Positions 50,979 to 61,395 of a stretch of DNA of 64,000 nucleotides are shown one piece after another. How positions within the stretch are numbered: position 1 is the stretch's first letter; each line of letters starts with the position of its first letter. Both the position numbers and the translations under genes were made by a program. The stretch comes from DASVTR01 sp036382855. GTDB taxonomy: Bacteria; Acidobacteriota; Blastocatellia; Pyrinomonadales; Pyrinomonadaceae. The notes under the pieces were generated by a model. That model saw only the letters and a list, made by a program, of their open reading frames with translations, had not been told where the DNA came from and searched no databases. Where the stretch lies: assembly GCA_036382855.1 (NCBI GenBank), contig DASVPO010000009.1:186001-250000 (forward strand). The letters are read 5' to 3'.

Positions 50979-51677
50979 ATGATTCAGTTCGTTAATAATT
51001 ATGAAGACCTTTCAACGGACAGGGGCTACCAGTTTAAGTTCCACTGCGACAAATGCGGCAACGGCTACATGTCGCGCTTTCAGGCTTCGACCATCGGGAC
51101 GGCCGGTTCGCTGCTGCGCGCGGCCGGAAGCTTGTTCGGCGGCTGGGCCGGTTCGGCAGGTGATTCCGCTTACGAAGTGCAGCGAGCCGTCGGCGGCAAG
51201 GCCCACGACAGCGCACTCGAAAAGGCCGTGCAAGAAGGCAAGGAACATTTTCATCAATGCTCGCGCTGCGGGCGCTGGGTCTGCCCCGAAGTCTGCTGGA
51301 ACGCGCAGGCAGGGCAATGCGAAGAATGTGCGCCCGACTTTCAGGAAGAACTAGCATCCTCGCACGCGCAGGCCAAAGCCGCAGCCGCCAACGAACAACT
51401 CCGCGAGAAAGCTCGACAAACAGATTACGTCTCGAAGATTGACATGAGCGCCGACGCTCAAGTGAGAGCGCCGCAGACGCAAGCGCCGCAGGCAGCGGCG
51501 GCAGCAGCGGCCGACTGTTCCTCGTGCGGCGCACAGGTGGGCAAAGCCAAGTTCTGTCCCGAATGTGGAACGCCGACGAAGCCGCCGCGCGTGGCCTGCC
51601 GTGGCTGCGGCCATGAGCCTGAGAATTCGACCAAGTTCTGTCCAGAATGTGGCGCGAAGATGCCGCTCATCGGTTAA
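50979..51677 (+). CDS. Zinc-ribbon domain protein (double-ribbon C terminus)
   Basis: This 232-residue protein has a CDKCGNGYMSRF knuckle near residue 19, a Gly/Ala-rich middle with CSRCGRWVCPEVCW (near 98) and CEEC. A coiled, Ala/Gln-rich linker follows, then a C-terminal double zinc ribbon (CSSCGAQVGKAKFCPECG and CRGCGHEPENSTKFCPECG). ATG 50979 has GGGAGG five bases upstream. It is of the YjdF/TPM-neighbour zinc-ribbon type with no known enzymatic part, and probably a scaffold or nucleic-acid-binding protein. Function unknown. Confidence 0.8.
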   Translation: MIQFVNNYEDLSTDRGYQFKFHCDKCGNGYMSRFQASTIGTAGSLLRAAGSLFGGWAGSAGDSAYEVQRAVGGKAHDSALEKAVQEGKEHFHQCSRCGRWVCPEVCWNAQAGQCEECAPDFQEELASSHAQAKAAAANEQLREKARQTDYVSKIDMSADAQVRAPQTQAPQAAAAAAADCSSCGAQVGKAKFCPECGTPTKPPRVACRGCGHEPENSTKFCPECGAKMPLIG

Positions 51678-51704
51678 GAATTTACGGCGCGAGATGTAAG
51701 AAAG

Positions 51705-51740
51705 ATGAAAGGCACGCTCTTGATTGAGCGTGCCTTTCAT
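51705..51740. terminator. Bidirectional terminator between zinc-ribbon and M48 genes
   Basis: ATGAAAGGCACGCTC (51705-51719) and GAGCGTGCCTTTCAT (51726-51740) form a perfect 15-base stem with a six-base loop. It lies between convergent genes that end at 51677 and 51764. The T's are inside the stem end rather than after it. Confidence 0.75.
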
Positions 51741-51763
51741 GTTGGTAGAAGCTGCGCGCGTTG

Positions 51764-53182
51764 CTAGTCGTTGAGCCGGATCGAGCGCAGGACGGAGTTG
51801 AAGACTCCCTGATAGTTATTAAACTCGTTCTGCGGAGCGACGGCAATCATGTGAAACAGTTCGCCGTTGCGCAACAGCACGGTGTAGACCGTGACGATTT
51901 CCGATTGCCCGGTCGCCTCGTTGACGTTTGAGAGCGTCATCGCCAGCGCTCTGCGCCCCGAAATGTTGCCGCTCTGGTAACGCGTCTGCTGGCGCAGGCT
52001 GGTGTTGCCCTGCATCAGGTCGTTGATGAAGGCATCGGACGCCTGTTGCAGGTTGTTGCCGTAGGCGCGAGAGACGCCGATTTCCACGCCGTGCGTGAAG
52101 ACGTTCTGCCCTTGCACCTGCCCGAAAGCGCCGTTCGGCGCAAACCAGACGGAGTTGTTATCGCCCAGCCGTCGCCAGTTGTCCGGCACGCTGATGCTCA
52201 GGAAGTTGCCTTCGTTGTAGCTGCGATAGCGGCCCGAAGGATACTCGACGCGGTTTGAGACCGTGCCGCCTTCCGGGTAGCTTGTGCCGCCGCCGTGCGG
52301 ATAGCGCTGGCCGCTGCGCGCAATCTCTTCCATCGAACGCGCACGCGGTTGGCCGTTCAAGCGAGCCTGTACGCGCTGAAACTCGCGCGTGTCCTCAATC
52401 GGATTCGTCACACGCAGCATCGCCGCTTCCTGATTGATGCGCTGATAACGATTAGCCGGGTTCGGGTGGCTGCTCAAAAACTCCGGGCCACCGCCGCCGC
52501 CCTGCGACTGAATCGTCCTGAACATGTTCGCAAGGTCACGCGGGTCGTAGCCTGCACGCGCCATAATCTGCGCGCCGAGCACGTCCGCTTCCGTCTCATA
52601 CTCGCGGCTGAATTTCAGGAAGTAAGTTCCGACCGCTGCCTGTCCGACCTGACCGAGAGCCGGGCCGCCGATAATCGAACCGGCAATGCCCGCCACACCC
52701 GCCAGAATGGAATACTTCTGCGCTTTGGTGGCCTGCGCTGTGCCGTGTCGAAGCGCGACGTGGCTCAGTTCGTGGGCCATCACGCCCGCCATCTCGCCTT
52801 CGCTGCGTGCCGCCTGAATCATGCCGCGATTGATGTACATGGGCCCACCCGGCAACGCGAAAGCGTTGATGTCGCGCGCGTCAACGACCCTGAAGTAGTA
52901 ACGGAACTCAGGATGCTGAAACTCAGACGGAATCGCTGACACGAGTCGCTGCCCGACGCGGTTCACGTAATCTGTCACTTCCTCATCACGCATGACAGGC
53001 ATCTGCCGCTCGACCTCGGCTGCTGCCTGCTGCCCCGCACGCACATCGTCTGTTACTTTATACTTGTTGCTGTGATAACTAATACGTGTCTGCGCCAGCG
53101 CGGCCAGAGGCATCGCCAGCATCGCCAGCACCATCAACCAAGCCGTTAGCACATGTGCCCGGCGATTATTATTAACTCTCAT
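51764..53182 (-). CDS. Exported M48-family metalloprotease
   Basis: This 472-residue protein has a signal peptide (LTAWLMVLAMLAMPLAALAQ), then an M48 (BepA/LoiP-like) domain with HELSH near residue 139 and the downstream Glu in YETEADVLG near 195. A C-terminal domain (about 300-472) carries INDLMQG and a predicted beta-rich fold found in related outer-envelope proteases. It is probably a periplasmic quality-control peptidase. A strong ribosome site (GGAGGGAG) precedes ATG 53182. Confidence 0.87.
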   Translation of the reverse strand: MRVNNNRRAHVLTAWLMVLAMLAMPLAALAQTRISYHSNKYKVTDDVRAGQQAAAEVERQMPVMRDEEVTDYVNRVGQRLVSAIPSEFQHPEFRYYFRVVDARDINAFALPGGPMYINRGMIQAARSEGEMAGVMAHELSHVALRHGTAQATKAQKYSILAGVAGIAGSIIGGPALGQVGQAAVGTYFLKFSREYETEADVLGAQIMARAGYDPRDLANMFRTIQSQGGGGGPEFLSSHPNPANRYQRINQEAAMLRVTNPIEDTREFQRVQARLNGQPRARSMEEIARSGQRYPHGGGTSYPEGGTVSNRVEYPSGRYRSYNEGNFLSISVPDNWRRLGDNNSVWFAPNGAFGQVQGQNVFTHGVEIGVSRAYGNNLQQASDAFINDLMQGNTSLRQQTRYQSGNISGRRALAMTLSNVNEATGQSEIVTVYTVLLRNGELFHMIAVAPQNEFNNYQGVFNSVLRSIRLND

Positions 53183-53242
53183 TTTCTCCCTCCTCCGACA
53201 AAGCGCGCCGAGGAATCTCTAACGCGCCTCGCGTTCCCAAAC

Positions 53243-53293
53243 AAAAAGAGCGGCGACCCTCAACATGATGTCTCGGAGGACTCGCCGCTCTTT
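53243..53293 (-). terminator. Terminator downstream of the DUF885-PrcB gene
   Basis: AAAGAGCGGCGA (53245-53256) pairs with TCGCCGCTCTTT (53282-53293), a perfect 12-base stem with a 25-base loop. Read on the - strand it is followed by TTTTTGTTTG. It is 184 bases after the stop at 53477, between that gene and the M48 gene. Confidence 0.75.
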
Positions 53294-53476
53294 AGTCTGG
53301 CTACGATAATCTCCCCCGACACTTCGAAAAACTGCCTGCTCAAACGCGCAGGGGGAGAGAGCGCGTAAATCTCTTGCCACGTCAGCCGTGAAAAATAACG
53401 TTCGGCTTTATCCGGGCGCTATTTTGATGAATCATAGCACAGGCAGGTTGGCCTCGAACAGCATGTGTGTTAAACG

Positions 53477-55738
53477 TCAACGCCGCCTGTAACGCCTACG
53501 TGGTCTTAAGCTTCGCCTTCTTTCGTAACGATTCTGTTCCGCTTTTATAACGTCTTCATCATTATTAAACCGCACGGAAGAGCCTTCGGGCGGACGCGCG
53601 AATGAGACCGCAACATAGGCCGACGGAAGTTCCGCCGGTCTTGCAGCGCCGCCCGCGTTCTGTTCTTTAGTTTTAACAGTAATGAGTTGGCCCTCGCGGC
53701 TGATCGTCTCAATCGAGATGCCTGCGCCCGTGGCCGACTGTCCTTGATAAGCGATGATGACAGCCTGCGTGTTGAAGTTTACATCCGGCGGAGGATAACG
53801 CGCATCGCCTATCAAGCGCCAAGCCGTTTGCCACTGTCCCTGATTCATAATCAACTCAAGCGTGCGTGGGCCTGTGTGACGACTGCGACTGCCCGTAGCG
53901 ACAACAGAGAAGGGTTCAAACCTGACGGGAGCAAGCGTCTCTGTCGTCGTTAAGGCAGCAGGTTTTGCGTCGCCGAGCATCGCGAGACGGATGATTTTGA
54001 TGGGCGGCATGCCGTAGCTCAGCAAGCGGTCGTGAAACTCACCGAGGCGGAACGATTGGCCCATGCGCTCTCTCCATTCGTCGCGCAACCTGATAATCTC
54101 CATCTTGCCGAGCGTGTAGACCAGGTAGGTCGGATCAATCGTGCCGCGACGCGCTTCGCGTTCGGCGTTAACGCGTTCCTGATAACCTTCACGCACGAAA
54201 AAATTGACGGCCTCTTCGTAAGTCATGCCCTGCGTGTGCAGGCGCAGGCCCACTACGTAGCGGCACAGGCGCAGCAGCGCAAGGTTCAACTGCGCGAGCC
54301 TGAGCTTGGGGTTATTGCCGCCAAAGCCTTCGTCCAGCATCATCTGCTCGCAGTAGTGGGCCCAACCCTCTACGAAGCTGGCGGAAGCCAGAGCGGTGCG
54401 AACGCGCGAAGGCTGGCTCTTCAATGCAAGGCCCTGATAATAATGGCCCGGATAGACTTCGTGTATGGAGATGACGGGCAGCGCGTAGCGATTATAGAAA
54501 CTGAGATGTTCTTCGAGGCGGCGCGCGTCGAGTTGCGGGTCCGGCGGAGTGATGTAGTAGTAAGCTTCCGTTGCGACGCGCTCGAAGGGGCCGGGCGTAT
54601 CCATCGAGGCGAAGCTGGTCGAGCGCGCGTATTCCGGCGTTTCGGCTACGGTCAGATTCTCGCGCGCTGGCGGCGTCAGAATATTTTGCGTGCGAACGAA
54701 GGAACGAATGCGGTCAAGCTCTGCGCGCGTCTCACCGACGAGGCCGTCGGCAGAAGGATGCTCACGCCCGAGCAGGCTGAGAGCGAAGCCGATGCCTTTG
54801 CCCGGCGCTATCTCTTCGGCAAGAGCGCGCATTGAATCCTGCGTGCGGCGCAACTCGCTTTCGCCGTCGCGCAGCAATTGCTGAAGAGGGGTTTCGACCA
54901 TCTCCTCGTAAAGCAGCTTGCGACGATAATTTTCAGGGCCGATGCTGAAGCTGCCCGTCGAGCGCGGGAGCAGTTCGCGTTCCAGCCAGTCGAGGAAGGA
55001 ACGCAGTTCGGAGATAACGTTCTGATTGGTCGTTTCAAACTGCGCACGCCGTTCGGCGTTTAAGCGAACACCGCCGGCGCGCTCAATCATCTGCGGAACG
55101 ACGCGCGAGAAATAATCGAGGCTGCCTCGCACCTGGCCCAGAGCTATCTCCGTGTAGATGCGCGGAGGCTGCTGTAGATTAAGGCGCGCTTCGCGCAGCA
55201 GTCGTGGAATCTCGCGCTCGCGCCTGAGCACGGATTCGAGGCGCTGTTCGATGGGCGCATAGTTTCGCTTGAGGATGTTGTCAATGCTGGCGGAGAGCAG
55301 GCGATTATAGAGGTTCGGGTCGCGCTGCCACATGCGTATCTCTTCGAGTTCGAGAAGCTGCGCGCGTGCGTGTGAGACGAGCACAAGGTAATCGTAGCGA
55401 GCCTCAAGCGAGAGCACAGCGGGGTTGATGCGCAGCAACTCACCCAGCGCCGAGCGCAGTCGTCTTATCTCGCGTGCGATTGTTTCGGGCGAACGCGATT
55501 CAAGCTCCACGTCGTATTCATGCAGCCCAAGCACGGTCGCTTCCGACGGGTTAAACGCGTAATAGCCGCGAAGGTACGCATCTGCAATCTGGTTGAAACG
55601 CGCTGTGACGTAAACGCTGCCGGAAGGACGCGGCACAACGCGGCGAGCACGCGCCTGCGCCGCGACTTCACGAGGCAGCGCAAGCGCCGAGAGCCAGCAC
55701 GCAAGCACACACAGCAGAACGATTAGTTTCCTCTTCAT
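53477..55738 (-). CDS. Exported DUF885 metallopeptidase-like protein fused to a PrcB-type domain
   Basis: This 753-residue protein has a signal peptide (KLIVLLCVLACWLSALALP), then the DUF885 domain (about 50-590) with the zinc-like motif SIHEVYPGHYYQG near 427 and FVEGWAHYCEQM as second ligand region. A linker and a C-terminal PrcB/protease-stability-like domain follow (about 620-725; GQWQTAWRLIGD, VIIAYQGQSATGAGISIETI), then a highly basic Arg/Tyr tail. ATG 55738 begins the signal peptide. The DUF885 plus PrcB combination is uncommon to my knowledge. Confidence 0.8.
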   Translation of the reverse strand: MKRKLIVLLCVLACWLSALALPREVAAQARARRVVPRPSGSVYVTARFNQIADAYLRGYYAFNPSEATVLGLHEYDVELESRSPETIAREIRRLRSALGELLRINPAVLSLEARYDYLVLVSHARAQLLELEEIRMWQRDPNLYNRLLSASIDNILKRNYAPIEQRLESVLRREREIPRLLREARLNLQQPPRIYTEIALGQVRGSLDYFSRVVPQMIERAGGVRLNAERRAQFETTNQNVISELRSFLDWLERELLPRSTGSFSIGPENYRRKLLYEEMVETPLQQLLRDGESELRRTQDSMRALAEEIAPGKGIGFALSLLGREHPSADGLVGETRAELDRIRSFVRTQNILTPPARENLTVAETPEYARSTSFASMDTPGPFERVATEAYYYITPPDPQLDARRLEEHLSFYNRYALPVISIHEVYPGHYYQGLALKSQPSRVRTALASASFVEGWAHYCEQMMLDEGFGGNNPKLRLAQLNLALLRLCRYVVGLRLHTQGMTYEEAVNFFVREGYQERVNAEREARRGTIDPTYLVYTLGKMEIIRLRDEWRERMGQSFRLGEFHDRLLSYGMPPIKIIRLAMLGDAKPAALTTTETLAPVRFEPFSVVATGSRSRHTGPRTLELIMNQGQWQTAWRLIGDARYPPPDVNFNTQAVIIAYQGQSATGAGISIETISREGQLITVKTKEQNAGGAARPAELPSAYVAVSFARPPEGSSVRFNNDEDVIKAEQNRYERRRSLRPRRRYRRR

Positions 55739-55971
55739 CAAAGCGGCAGCCTGTTTTCCGAGAATGATAGAGCAGCGCTCAACCGTTGGAAGACGGTCAA
55801 GAGAGCTTAACATAAAAGCGAGGGCGTGAGTGGGAAGAGACGCGAAGCGGAAAGAGACTTTGCAAATCTGGGGCGAGCGTTTGGCTGCGAGCTATGCATG
55901 ACTGTCCGCGCTGAGGTAGCGCGACACGGCGCGCTGACGGAGCGCAGGCGAGCGGCTTTCTAAAAGTTTCT

Positions 55972-56607
55972 CTACTTCGTGCGCGGCTCGATTGTTCCGT
56001 TGAGCCATTTTGTCGGCTCGTCGAGCGGCGCGATGTGGTGCGGTTCGCCCTTCCAGACGCGAATGATGGAGATGGCGAAGAAGATGATGGAGGCGAGTGT
56101 GAAGAATGTTCGGCCGATGTTGCTTCCTGTAAAGCCGCCGATGATGCTGAGGACGGTCTGCACGGCGATGACGAAGAGATGCATCGCTAAGCCCTGCGCG
56201 GCATGAAAGCGGACGCGCGTTTCCTTGCGCGGCACGAGGAACAACTCGGCGACCGCAAACACCGCGCCGATGTAGTAAGGAATATAAGGAACTATCAACG
56301 CGACGTTTTCGGGAACGTTGATGCCGGGAATGTTGCGTGAGGTCGGCTGCCCTGTTGTGACGGGCGGCGGTCCGGCCTGCTGCACCTGCGGAGGCGCGGC
56401 CGGTGGCGGAACGAAAACCGAAGGATAGGATGAAGGGAGCGGATTATCGTAGCGGCGCGTCGGCGCTTCTGCGGCGTCGCCCGCGAGCGGCTGTTGTTCT
56501 TCGGTCGGGCGCGGAGCGTGGCTGCGCGTCGCGCCCCACATATCGTCTGTGTGTTTGGCGTAATCCGGGTCGAGCGGATTAGTATCGTACTTGCTCTTCT
56601 TTTCCAT
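55972..56607 (-). CDS. DUF4870-like small membrane protein
   Basis: This 211-residue protein has a Pro/Gln-rich cytoplasmic N terminus (about 1-100), then three closely packed membrane segments (about 105-125, 140-160, 165-185) of the DUF4870 type, with RFHAAQGLAMHLFVIAV. The C-terminal tail repeats acidic-basic residues. ATG 56607 is chosen; GTG 56628 would add seven residues. Family function is unknown. Confidence 0.78.
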   Translation of the reverse strand: MEKKSKYDTNPLDPDYAKHTDDMWGATRSHAPRPTEEQQPLAGDAAEAPTRRYDNPLPSSYPSVFVPPPAAPPQVQQAGPPPVTTGQPTSRNIPGINVPENVALIVPYIPYYIGAVFAVAELFLVPRKETRVRFHAAQGLAMHLFVIAVQTVLSIIGGFTGSNIGRTFFTLASIIFFAISIIRVWKGEPHHIAPLDEPTKWLNGTIEPRTK

Positions 56608-56656
56608 CACACATACTCTTACGAACACTCAGCCGCTTCAGTTCGTCTCTTGCTCT

Positions 56657-57079
56657 TTAGTCAAGCACATGAAATTCGACTTGTTCCCAGCGGCCAGCGC
56701 TTTTGCTGATGCGGAAGGCACGAAGCACGGCCTCCGCGCCCGACAGCCCGATAATAAAATAGATGGCCGAAGGATAATAAGCCAGCCGCACGTCCGTCAC
56801 GGAAGGCACAGGCTCGCTCGTGCGCGGATGCGAATGGTAGATCCCCAGAAGCTGCTCGCCGCGCTCGCGCATGCTCTTCTGCGCGGCAAACAGATCAACT
56901 GCTGCCGCCTCATATGAAACGGTCGGGTCGGCGGCGATATTACGCAGACGATAGATAGAACTCGCCCGTCCGTCGCCTGAACCGCCCATCCAGCCGCAAC
57001 ACTCCGCCGGGCTTGTCTCATGCGCGTGTGCCGTCATCTCTTCAACGTGTGCGCGTAGCAGCGTAATCATTCCCGGCAT
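56657..57079 (-). CDS. JAMM/MPN+ metalloprotease (M67, Mec-like)
   Basis: This 140-residue protein has the JAMM signature: an N-terminal Glu (PAECCGWM), then IYHSHPRTSEPVPSVTD, which supplies the two zinc His, Ser and Asp. This short, single-domain form resembles bacterial Mec-type enzymes that release small modifiers from sulfur-carrier or ubiquitin-like proteins. No ubiquitin-like or ThiF-like partner is seen nearby, so the substrate is unknown. Confidence 0.87.
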   Translation of the reverse strand: MPGMITLLRAHVEEMTAHAHETSPAECCGWMGGSGDGRASSIYRLRNIAADPTVSYEAAAVDLFAAQKSMRERGEQLLGIYHSHPRTSEPVPSVTDVRLAYYPSAIYFIIGLSGAEAVLRAFRISKSAGRWEQVEFHVLD

Positions 57080-57100
57080 CAGCAGACAGAAGCTTGATAA

Positions 57101-58171
57101 CTACTGTATAAAACGCATCACCATGTCGCTCATGGGCCCGGCCAGCAAAGGGGCCAGCAACGCGACGAGTCTTGGTATATAGACGGAAATAGAGAGGGCC
57201 AATCCGCGCTCCTGTAGCCATTTTTCACGCGCAGGTTCCGCCTGAAACTCATCGCTGGTAATCAACTTGCAGGCCCGACTTCGCAGTATCAGGATTGCCG
57301 GTAGATAGACGGCCACGAGGATGAGTGTATAAGTTGCTGCTTCGATGTAAGTAAGCGTGGTAGCCAGACCGACGACCGCTTTGATGAGCGGGCCGGACGC
57401 AGGGTTCTTATCATCGAGAGGCAAAAAGGAGGTGGACCAGTGAAAGGTCGTGCTGAGCCGCAGCGTGCTGGTCACAAGCTGGACCATCCCCGTGTAGAGC
57501 AGAAGGCGAAGCAGTTTTGTCCGTTTGGAGATTTCCGCTTCAGACGTTTGGCGTTCCTTTTCAACCGGCCAGAGAATCGCACAGCTTAAAAGCACCAGCA
57601 GAAAAGCAGCCGTGTAGCTGAGAGCGATAATCCAGTTTGAGACGGCGATGACGCTCGGCAGTTCGATGGTCGCCGTGCAGGCTAGAAACTGGTTCACGAG
57701 CCGGTTGTTTGTATAGTCTGCCGAACAGCGCACCAGCGAATTGATATTCGGCTCACGAGACAGGAAGAGAACGAAAGCCAGCAGTGTCAGCAGAATCATG
57801 GAGCCTGCAAACGCTTGCTGGTAGCGACGCGAGCGACCGGCAATCACGTTCCAGACGATGTAAACGCCGATGACGATAGTGCCCACGCAGGCCAGTATGT
57901 TCAACCCGACCGTGAACAACCAGAGGAAGCGACCTTGAATAACAGTCGCTTTAACAGCGCCCGCCGTGTTGAAGCAACACAGGTTGTTATCTTTGAGTAA
58001 CTGCGTGATGTTTATCGCCTGACACCCGGCCGCCAACGTACTCCCGCATAAGACGAGAGCATCAATCAGCATGTCATACATGACGAAGATGAGCAGGGTC
58101 AGCAGGAGCGGGGCTAGCGCTTCGAGATAGCCTCCCAGTTGCGCCGGTGTGAAGTTCCTAAGGAGTTTCAT
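57101..58171 (-). CDS. Hypothetical polytopic membrane protein
   Basis: This 356-residue protein has about seven hydrophobic helices (near 20-42, 80-105, 115-140, 180-205, 225-245, 260-285, 320-345) and four Cys in the first loop region (CGSTLAAGC and CCF). I recognise no family or active-site motif. It follows the gap after the acyl-CoA dehydrogenase start region and is transcribed with it or from its own promoter. Function unknown. Confidence 0.65.
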   Translation of the reverse strand: MKLLRNFTPAQLGGYLEALAPLLLTLLIFVMYDMLIDALVLCGSTLAAGCQAINITQLLKDNNLCCFNTAGAVKATVIQGRFLWLFTVGLNILACVGTIVIGVYIVWNVIAGRSRRYQQAFAGSMILLTLLAFVLFLSREPNINSLVRCSADYTNNRLVNQFLACTATIELPSVIAVSNWIIALSYTAAFLLVLLSCAILWPVEKERQTSEAEISKRTKLLRLLLYTGMVQLVTSTLRLSTTFHWSTSFLPLDDKNPASGPLIKAVVGLATTLTYIEAATYTLILVAVYLPAILILRSRACKLITSDEFQAEPAREKWLQERGLALSISVYIPRLVALLAPLLAGPMSDMVMRFIQ

Positions 58172-58311
58172 GCGAGCGTCCTAGTAGGGATTCAAGCTAA
58201 GGTTGCAACACCTCGCCGTCCTGTGCGCGAGCAACACCAGCGGCCAGCACAAAACGGAACAGGGAACGAGAAAGCCATTCGTCCCCGCATCACATTTCAA
58301 CTCTACTCACA

Positions 58312-59496
<1,185 letters not shown>

Positions 59497-59509
59497 GCTT
59501 TGATTCTCC

Positions 59510-61393
59510 TTAAACTTTTCCAGGTTCGTCCATAAACTCCGAGGGCTCTTCGCCCGTCGGACTCTGGACTCTGGACTTTGGACTTTGAACTTCGACTATC
59601 TTCAGCCTCAACTCTTCCAACTGCTTTGCGTCAACCTCGCCCGGCGCGTCAATCATCAAATCCGCTGCGGACGCCGTTTTCGGGAAAGCCATCAAGTCGC
59701 GTATGTTCTCGATGCCTGTGAGGGCCATCAGGAGGCGTTCGATGCCGGACGCGATGCCGCCGTGCGGCGGCGTGCCGTATTCGAGCGCGTCAAGGAAGAA
59801 ACCGAAACGCGCGCGCGCCTTCTCCTGCGTTAGTCCCAGAGCCTTGAAGACGAGACCCTGCACCTCTCTCTGGTGAATACGAATCGAGCCGCCCGCTGCT
59901 TCCACTCCGTTAACGACCGTATCATAAGCCTTGGCCCGCAGTTGGCCCAACAGAGCCGTCTCGCCATCTTCAACCGCCCGCTTCAGGAGCGGCAAATCTT
60001 CGTCGAGCGGCGACGTGAACGGATGATGCATCGCATAATAACGCCCATCTTCTTCGTTAAACTCGAACATCGGAAACTCAGTCACCCACAGCGGCATGTA
60101 AACATCCTGCGGAATCAGCTTTCCGCGCCGCGCGATTTCAACGCGCAACGCGCCGAGGCTCGCCGCCACGACCTTCGCTTTGCCCGCAACAATCAACACC
60201 GCATCATTCTTGCCAGCTCCGGCTTCATCAGCCAGCCGCGTCACAACATCATGGCCCAGCGGCTTCAGCAGCGATGACGATAGCTCGTCCGAGAGCTTAA
60301 TCCACGCCAGAGCAGTTGCGCCGTAACGCTTGGCGTATTCCTGCAATTCGTCCAGAGCTTTTCTTGACAGCGAAGCGCCGCCCTGAACGACGATGCCCTT
60401 CACTTCGCCGCCCGCCGAGAGCGCGGAGGCGAAAGGCGCGAACGTCGTTCCCTCAAGCGCGGGCGACAAATCGCGCAACTCCATCCCGAAACGCAGGTCT
60501 GGTTTATCCGAGCCGTAACGCCGCATCGCTTCCTCATACGTCAGGCGCGGAAACGGCAAAGGTAATTCGATGCCCGCCAGACGGAAGACGCGCGCAAACA
60601 GTCCCTCTATTAACGTGTAAACCTGTTCGGGCGAAGCGAAGCTCAATTCAACGTCCAACTGCGTAAACTCCGGCTGTCGGTCGGCCCTCAAATCTTCATC
60701 GCGAAAGCAGCGCGCAATCTGGTAATACTTATCAAGGCCCGCAATCATGCAGAGTTGCTTAAAGAGTTGCGGCGATTGCGGCAGCGCGAAGAATTTTCCG
60801 GGCTGTATGCGCGAGGGCACTATGTAATCGCGCGCACCTTCGGGCGTTGACTTGATCAGGATAGGCGTCTCGATTTCCGTGAAGCCCTGCTCATCCATGT
60901 AGCGACGGATCTCTGCGACGACGCGCGCGCGCAGCCGCAGGTTCGTCTGCAATTGCGGACGACGCAAATCCAGATAGCGATACTTCAAACGCAAATCTTC
61001 GCTCGCTAAGGCATCCGACGAGACCATCTCAAGCTGGAAGGGCAGCGTGCGCGCGTCGTTGAGAATCAACAAGCGGCTGGCGCTCACCTCAACGTCGCCC
61101 GTCGCTATCTTCGGATTGCGCTGCCCCTCTTCGCGCAGCACGACCTCGCCCGTCACGGCGATAACGTATTCGCCGCGCACGTCCTTCGCCTTAGCGTGCG
61201 CCTCTGGCGCAACATCTGCATTGAAGACGACCTGCGTAATGCCGTCGCGGTCGCGCAAATCGAAGAAGGTCAGCGGGCCGAAATCGCGACGGCGAGCGAC
61301 CCAGCCCATCAGCGTGACAGTCTCTCCGACGGCACTCGTCGTAAGCGCTCCGCACGAATGCGTGCGCTGCAAATTTCCAAGGTTATCCAACAT
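59510..61393 (-). CDS. aspS: Aspartyl-tRNA synthetase
   Basis: This 627-residue class IIb synthetase has an OB-fold anticodon domain (VTLMGWVARRRDFGPLTFFDLRDRDG), catalytic motif 2 region (FRDEDLRADRQPEFTQLDVE), a bacterial GAD insert (about 300-420), and motif 3 (GTPPHGGIASGIERLLM). The usual C terminus is extended by about 25 residues. Part of that tail (VQSPKSRVQSP) is encoded by a run of 7-base units (59557-59596) that resemble the intergenic repeats. The tail probably lies outside the enzyme fold. Confidence 0.93.
   Translation of the reverse strand: MLDNLGNLQRTHSCGALTTSAVGETVTLMGWVARRRDFGPLTFFDLRDRDGITQVVFNADVAPEAHAKAKDVRGEYVIAVTGEVVLREEGQRNPKIATGDVEVSASRLLILNDARTLPFQLEMVSSDALASEDLRLKYRYLDLRRPQLQTNLRLRARVVAEIRRYMDEQGFTEIETPILIKSTPEGARDYIVPSRIQPGKFFALPQSPQLFKQLCMIAGLDKYYQIARCFRDEDLRADRQPEFTQLDVELSFASPEQVYTLIEGLFARVFRLAGIELPLPFPRLTYEEAMRRYGSDKPDLRFGMELRDLSPALEGTTFAPFASALSAGGEVKGIVVQGGASLSRKALDELQEYAKRYGATALAWIKLSDELSSSLLKPLGHDVVTRLADEAGAGKNDAVLIVAGKAKVVAASLGALRVEIARRGKLIPQDVYMPLWVTEFPMFEFNEEDGRYYAMHHPFTSPLDEDLPLLKRAVEDGETALLGQLRAKAYDTVVNGVEAAGGSIRIHQREVQGLVFKALGLTQEKARARFGFFLDALEYGTPPHGGIASGIERLLMALTGIENIRDLMAFPKTASAADLMIDAPGEVDAKQLEELRLKIVEVQSPKSRVQSPTGEEPSEFMDEPGKV
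59557..59596. repeat. Heptamer array inside the aspS 3' end
   Basis: On the + strand it reads as about five consecutive units of GGACTCT/GGACTTT type, then a diverged GAACTTC unit. Because seven is not a multiple of three, the array encodes a changing residue pattern (the QSPKSRVQSP part of the AspRS tail). It is a single arm; no complementary arm is seen downstream. Confidence 0.65.
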
Positions 61394-61395
61394 AG

